Source of the DNA: an uncultured Selenomonadales bacterium
GTDB taxonomy: Bacteria > Bacillota > Negativicutes > Selenomonadales > Selenomonadaceae
Reading direction: 5' to 3'
Assembly (NCBI GenBank): GCA_946403735.1
Contig: CAMJAZ010000042.1
Location: 1 to 8,741 of the forward strand
DNA length: 8,741 nt
The notes beneath the pieces are model-generated. The model saw only the letters and a program-made list of their open reading frames with translations, ran no database searches and was not told the DNA's origin. Position numbers and translations under genes: made by a program. Numbering within the stretch: the stretch's first letter is position 1; each line of letters begins with the position of its first letter. Shown one piece after another: positions 6,581-8,741 of the stretch.

Positions 6581-6606
6581 AACCTCTAACACCTAAAAGC
6601 TAAAAA
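6572..6606 (+). repeat. Heptamer array CTAANNN upstream of pcrA
   Basis: Five contiguous 7-base units all begin CTAA: CTAAAAG (6572 and again 6593), CTAACCT, CTAACAC and CTAAAAA. The last unit merges into the pcrA Shine-Dalgarno sequence AAGGAG (6605-6610). It is the cleanest of the four arrays. Because 7 is not a multiple of 3, the TAA triplets (6573, 6580, 6587, 6594, 6601) fall in all three frames. Confidence 0.7.
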
Positions 6607-6618
6607 GGAGTGATATTT

Positions 6619-8741
6619 TTGAGTATAGACGAAATAAATTTGGAGGAATCGCAAAAAAATTTTATAAACGATTTAAATCCACAACAAGCCGAAGCAGTAA
6701 ACTATCTTGAAGGACCATTGCTCGTAATGGCTGGCGCTGGCTCCGGCAAAACTCGCGTCTTAACATACCGAATCGCTAACTTGCTGGCACACGGCGTACC
6801 GTCTTGGCAAATCTTGGCGATAACCTTTACAAATAAAGCCGCCGCTGAAATGAAACATCGCGCTGAAAAGTTAATCGGTCAACCTGCCGCTAAAGTTTGG
6901 ATTAGCACGTTTCATTCATTCTGCGCACGAATTTTACGCCGCGAAATTGACATCACTGGCACGTACAACACGAACTATATCATTTATGACGCTGGCGACA
7001 GTAAAGCTTTACTGCGCGAATGTTTAAAGGAACTCAACCTTGATGAAGATCGTTTCGCTAATGCCGCCGCTAAAATTTCCAACGCTAAAAATTCCCTTCT
7101 CAATGCTAAACAATACGCTGAAAAAATTTTGACGGCTAACGGTAGCGTTTCAAATTTTGAGCTTAACTTCCTGAAAATTTATGAACTGTATGAAAAGAAA
7201 TTGTTGGAGAATAACGCGCTTGATTTCGACGATTTAATTATGTTGACCGTGAAAATTTTCCGCGATAATCCCGACGTGCTGGAACGTTATCAAGACAGAT
7301 TCAAATACATTTTGATTGATGAATACCAAGACACGAACATTGCACAGTACGAATTGACGAAACTTTTAGCGGCAAAAAATAAAAATATCTGCGTCGTTGG
7401 TGATGCCGACCAGTCCATTTACGGTTGGCGCGGCGCTGATATGCGAAACATTTTAAATTTCAAGAACGATTATCCTGACGCTAAAGAAATTCTCCTTGAA
7501 CAGAATTATCGTTCGACGAAACAAATTTTAGGCGCGGCTAATGGCGTCATAAGAAATAATGTTGACCGCGTTGAAAAAAATTTGTGGACAGAAAATTCTG
7601 TTGGCGAAAAAGTTCAATTCGTACAGTGCATTTCTGACAGATCCGAAGCCGCTTTTGTCGCTAGAGAAATTCGCCGCCTTGTCACAAGTGAAAATTTTCA
7701 GTGCAGGGAAATTGCTATTCTCTACCGTACCAATGCCCAATCGCGGGCGCTTGAAGAAAAATTTATGCAATCTGAAATTCCCTACATAATTATCGGCGGG
7801 CTGAAATTTTATGAGCGCAAAGAAATTAAAGACGTGCTGGCGTATTTGCGGCTTATCGTCAATCCGCATGACAATATGAGTTTGCAACGCATTATCAACG
7901 TGCCGCGTCGTGGTTTTGGTCCGATAAATATTGCTCGCCTTAGCGAATTTGCCGCGCAGAATAATTTATCGATCTTCGACGTTATTTCAAAGGAAGAAAA
8001 TCTGCGTCACGTACCGCAACTTTCGCCGCGTATTCGCCAACGCCTGCGCGATTTTGCCGCAATGATTATCAGCTTTAACGAATCGCAAATAAATTTTGCA
8101 CTGCCTGACTTCATTAACAGCGTGTTGGACGAAACTGGCTACATGGCGATGTTGAATGAAGGTGACGACGCGCAGAAAGCTGAAAATATTTCTCGTGTCG
8201 AAAATCTTGGCGCATTTGTGAACAGTGCAACGGAATTTGCTAACACTACGGACGACGCAACGCTGGAAGAATTTTTAAATCACGTCGCATTGTTGACTGA
8301 CTTGGACGAAGTGAAAGAGGAAGACTCCCGCGTTTCTTTGATGACGGTACATTCTGCTAAAGGTTTGGAATTTCCAATCGTCTTTATCGTCGGTATGGAA
8401 GAAGGTTTGTTGCCGCATGCAAACTCTATGGCTGATGTTGAAAAAGTTGAAGAGGAACGGCGCATTTGTTACGTGGCAATGACGCGCGCTAAACAAAAGT
8501 TGTACATTACGGCGGCGGAGGAGCGCAAAAACTTCGGCAGATCTTACGACGCAAAAGTTTCGCAGTTCGTAGGAGAAATTCCGCGCGAATTTATAACAGG
8601 CTTTTCTGAAAAAACTGCTACGTCTGAAATTACGCACCACATTACTACAGCGTCATCTAAGCGAACGTCTGAATTTAAAAGTTCAAGCGTCCCAACTGCA
8701 ACTTCAACGCCTACTGCACCTGCGCGGGTTTATCAGCCGAA
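6619..8741 (+). CDS. pcrA: UvrD/PcrA-type superfamily 1 DNA helicase, 3' partial
   Basis: This ATP-driven 3'-5' DNA helicase acts in nucleotide excision repair, plasmid replication and removal of RecA or stalled polymerase. The frame is open to the window end (707 complete codons, no stop), so the C-terminus is missing. SF1 motifs appear in order: Walker A AGAGSGKT at 38-45, Ia ITFTNKAAAEM at 68-78, Walker B as LIDEYQDTN at about 232-240, III GDADQSIYGWRGAD at 261-274, IV EQNYRST at 294-300, V MTVHSAKGLEF at 575-585, and VI ERRICYVAMTRAK at about 613-625. These fit UvrD/PcrA rather than Rep or RecB. Residues after about 675 are Ser/Thr/Pro-rich, matching the linker before the C-terminal RNA-polymerase-binding Tudor-like domain of PcrA, which would lie outside. 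TTG at 6619 is chosen because AAGGAG (6605-6610) is 8 bases upstream. Confidence 0.95.
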   Translation, partial: MSIDEINLEESQKNFINDLNPQQAEAVNYLEGPLLVMAGAGSGKTRVLTYRIANLLAHGVPSWQILAITFTNKAAAEMKHRAEKLIGQPAAKVWISTFHSFCARILRREIDITGTYNTNYIIYDAGDSKALLRECLKELNLDEDRFANAAAKISNAKNSLLNAKQYAEKILTANGSVSNFELNFLKIYELYEKKLLENNALDFDDLIMLTVKIFRDNPDVLERYQDRFKYILIDEYQDTNIAQYELTKLLAAKNKNICVVGDADQSIYGWRGADMRNILNFKNDYPDAKEILLEQNYRSTKQILGAANGVIRNNVDRVEKNLWTENSVGEKVQFVQCISDRSEAAFVAREIRRLVTSENFQCREIAILYRTNAQSRALEEKFMQSEIPYIIIGGLKFYERKEIKDVLAYLRLIVNPHDNMSLQRIINVPRRGFGPINIARLSEFAAQNNLSIFDVISKEENLRHVPQLSPRIRQRLRDFAAMIISFNESQINFALPDFINSVLDETGYMAMLNEGDDAQKAENISRVENLGAFVNSATEFANTTDDATLEEFLNHVALLTDLDEVKEEDSRVSLMTVHSAKGLEFPIVFIVGMEEGLLPHANSMADVEKVEEERRICYVAMTRAKQKLYITAAEERKNFGRSYDAKVSQFVGEIPREFITGFSEKTATSEITHHITTASSKRTSEFKSSSVPTATSTPTAPARVYQP

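Noticed and set aside
7559..7789. 76-codon open frame inside pcrA on the same strand
   Set aside because: It is a shadow in another frame of an unbroken helicase with all motifs in the main frame.
1..8741. A new defence, mobile or biosynthetic system
   Set aside because: Every gene except the 199-aa one is a recognisable housekeeping or transport gene, with no transposase, integrase, toxin-antitoxin pair or unusual gene cluster.

Overview
The window reads as an ordinary chromosomal housekeeping segment from a low-to-mid-GC bacterium. It most likely comes from a diderm Firmicute (Negativicutes-like). The Firmicute signal is a HARE-HTH RNA polymerase delta subunit (rpoE) directly upstream of pyrG, together with a PcrA-type helicase and strong AGGAGG-like ribosome binding sites. 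The diderm hint is a membrane-anchored protein with a PilP/GspC-like C-terminal domain. The lineage call is inference from gene content, not a database match.

Layout: all genes are on the + strand. Positions 1-1114 hold the 3' part of an SbmA/BacA (YddA)-like ABC transporter whose N-terminus lies outside the window. Positions 1115-1530 are a 416-base gap. It holds three adjacent hairpins (1148-1250), one with a T-tract that makes it a likely terminator, then a near-consensus sigma-A-type promoter (TGGACA, 17 bases, TATAAT) and a leader of about 160 nt. From there a probable operon runs argS (arginyl-tRNA synthetase), a secreted L,D-transpeptidase, rpoE, pyrG (CTP synthase), a membrane-anchored protein of unknown role, and pcrA (UvrD/PcrA helicase), which is cut by the window end. 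Intergenic gaps within the operon are 12-65 nt and none contains an obvious terminator.

The genes cover unrelated basic functions: tRNA charging, peptidoglycan cross-linking, transcription, pyrimidine nucleotide supply and DNA repair. They appear to be grouped by co-transcription rather than by one pathway. Three of the six visible starts are TTG (argS, rpoE, pcrA), each with a good Shine-Dalgarno sequence.

The most notable non-coding signal is a set of degenerate heptamer arrays (roughly NTAANNN) lying just upstream of the start codon in four separate gaps (before argS, rpoE, the 199-aa gene and pcrA). The triple-hairpin block after the ABC transporter gene also looks like a dispersed repeat. 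I see no CRISPR array, tRNA, rRNA, transposase or defence system, and no convincing undescribed multi-gene system.
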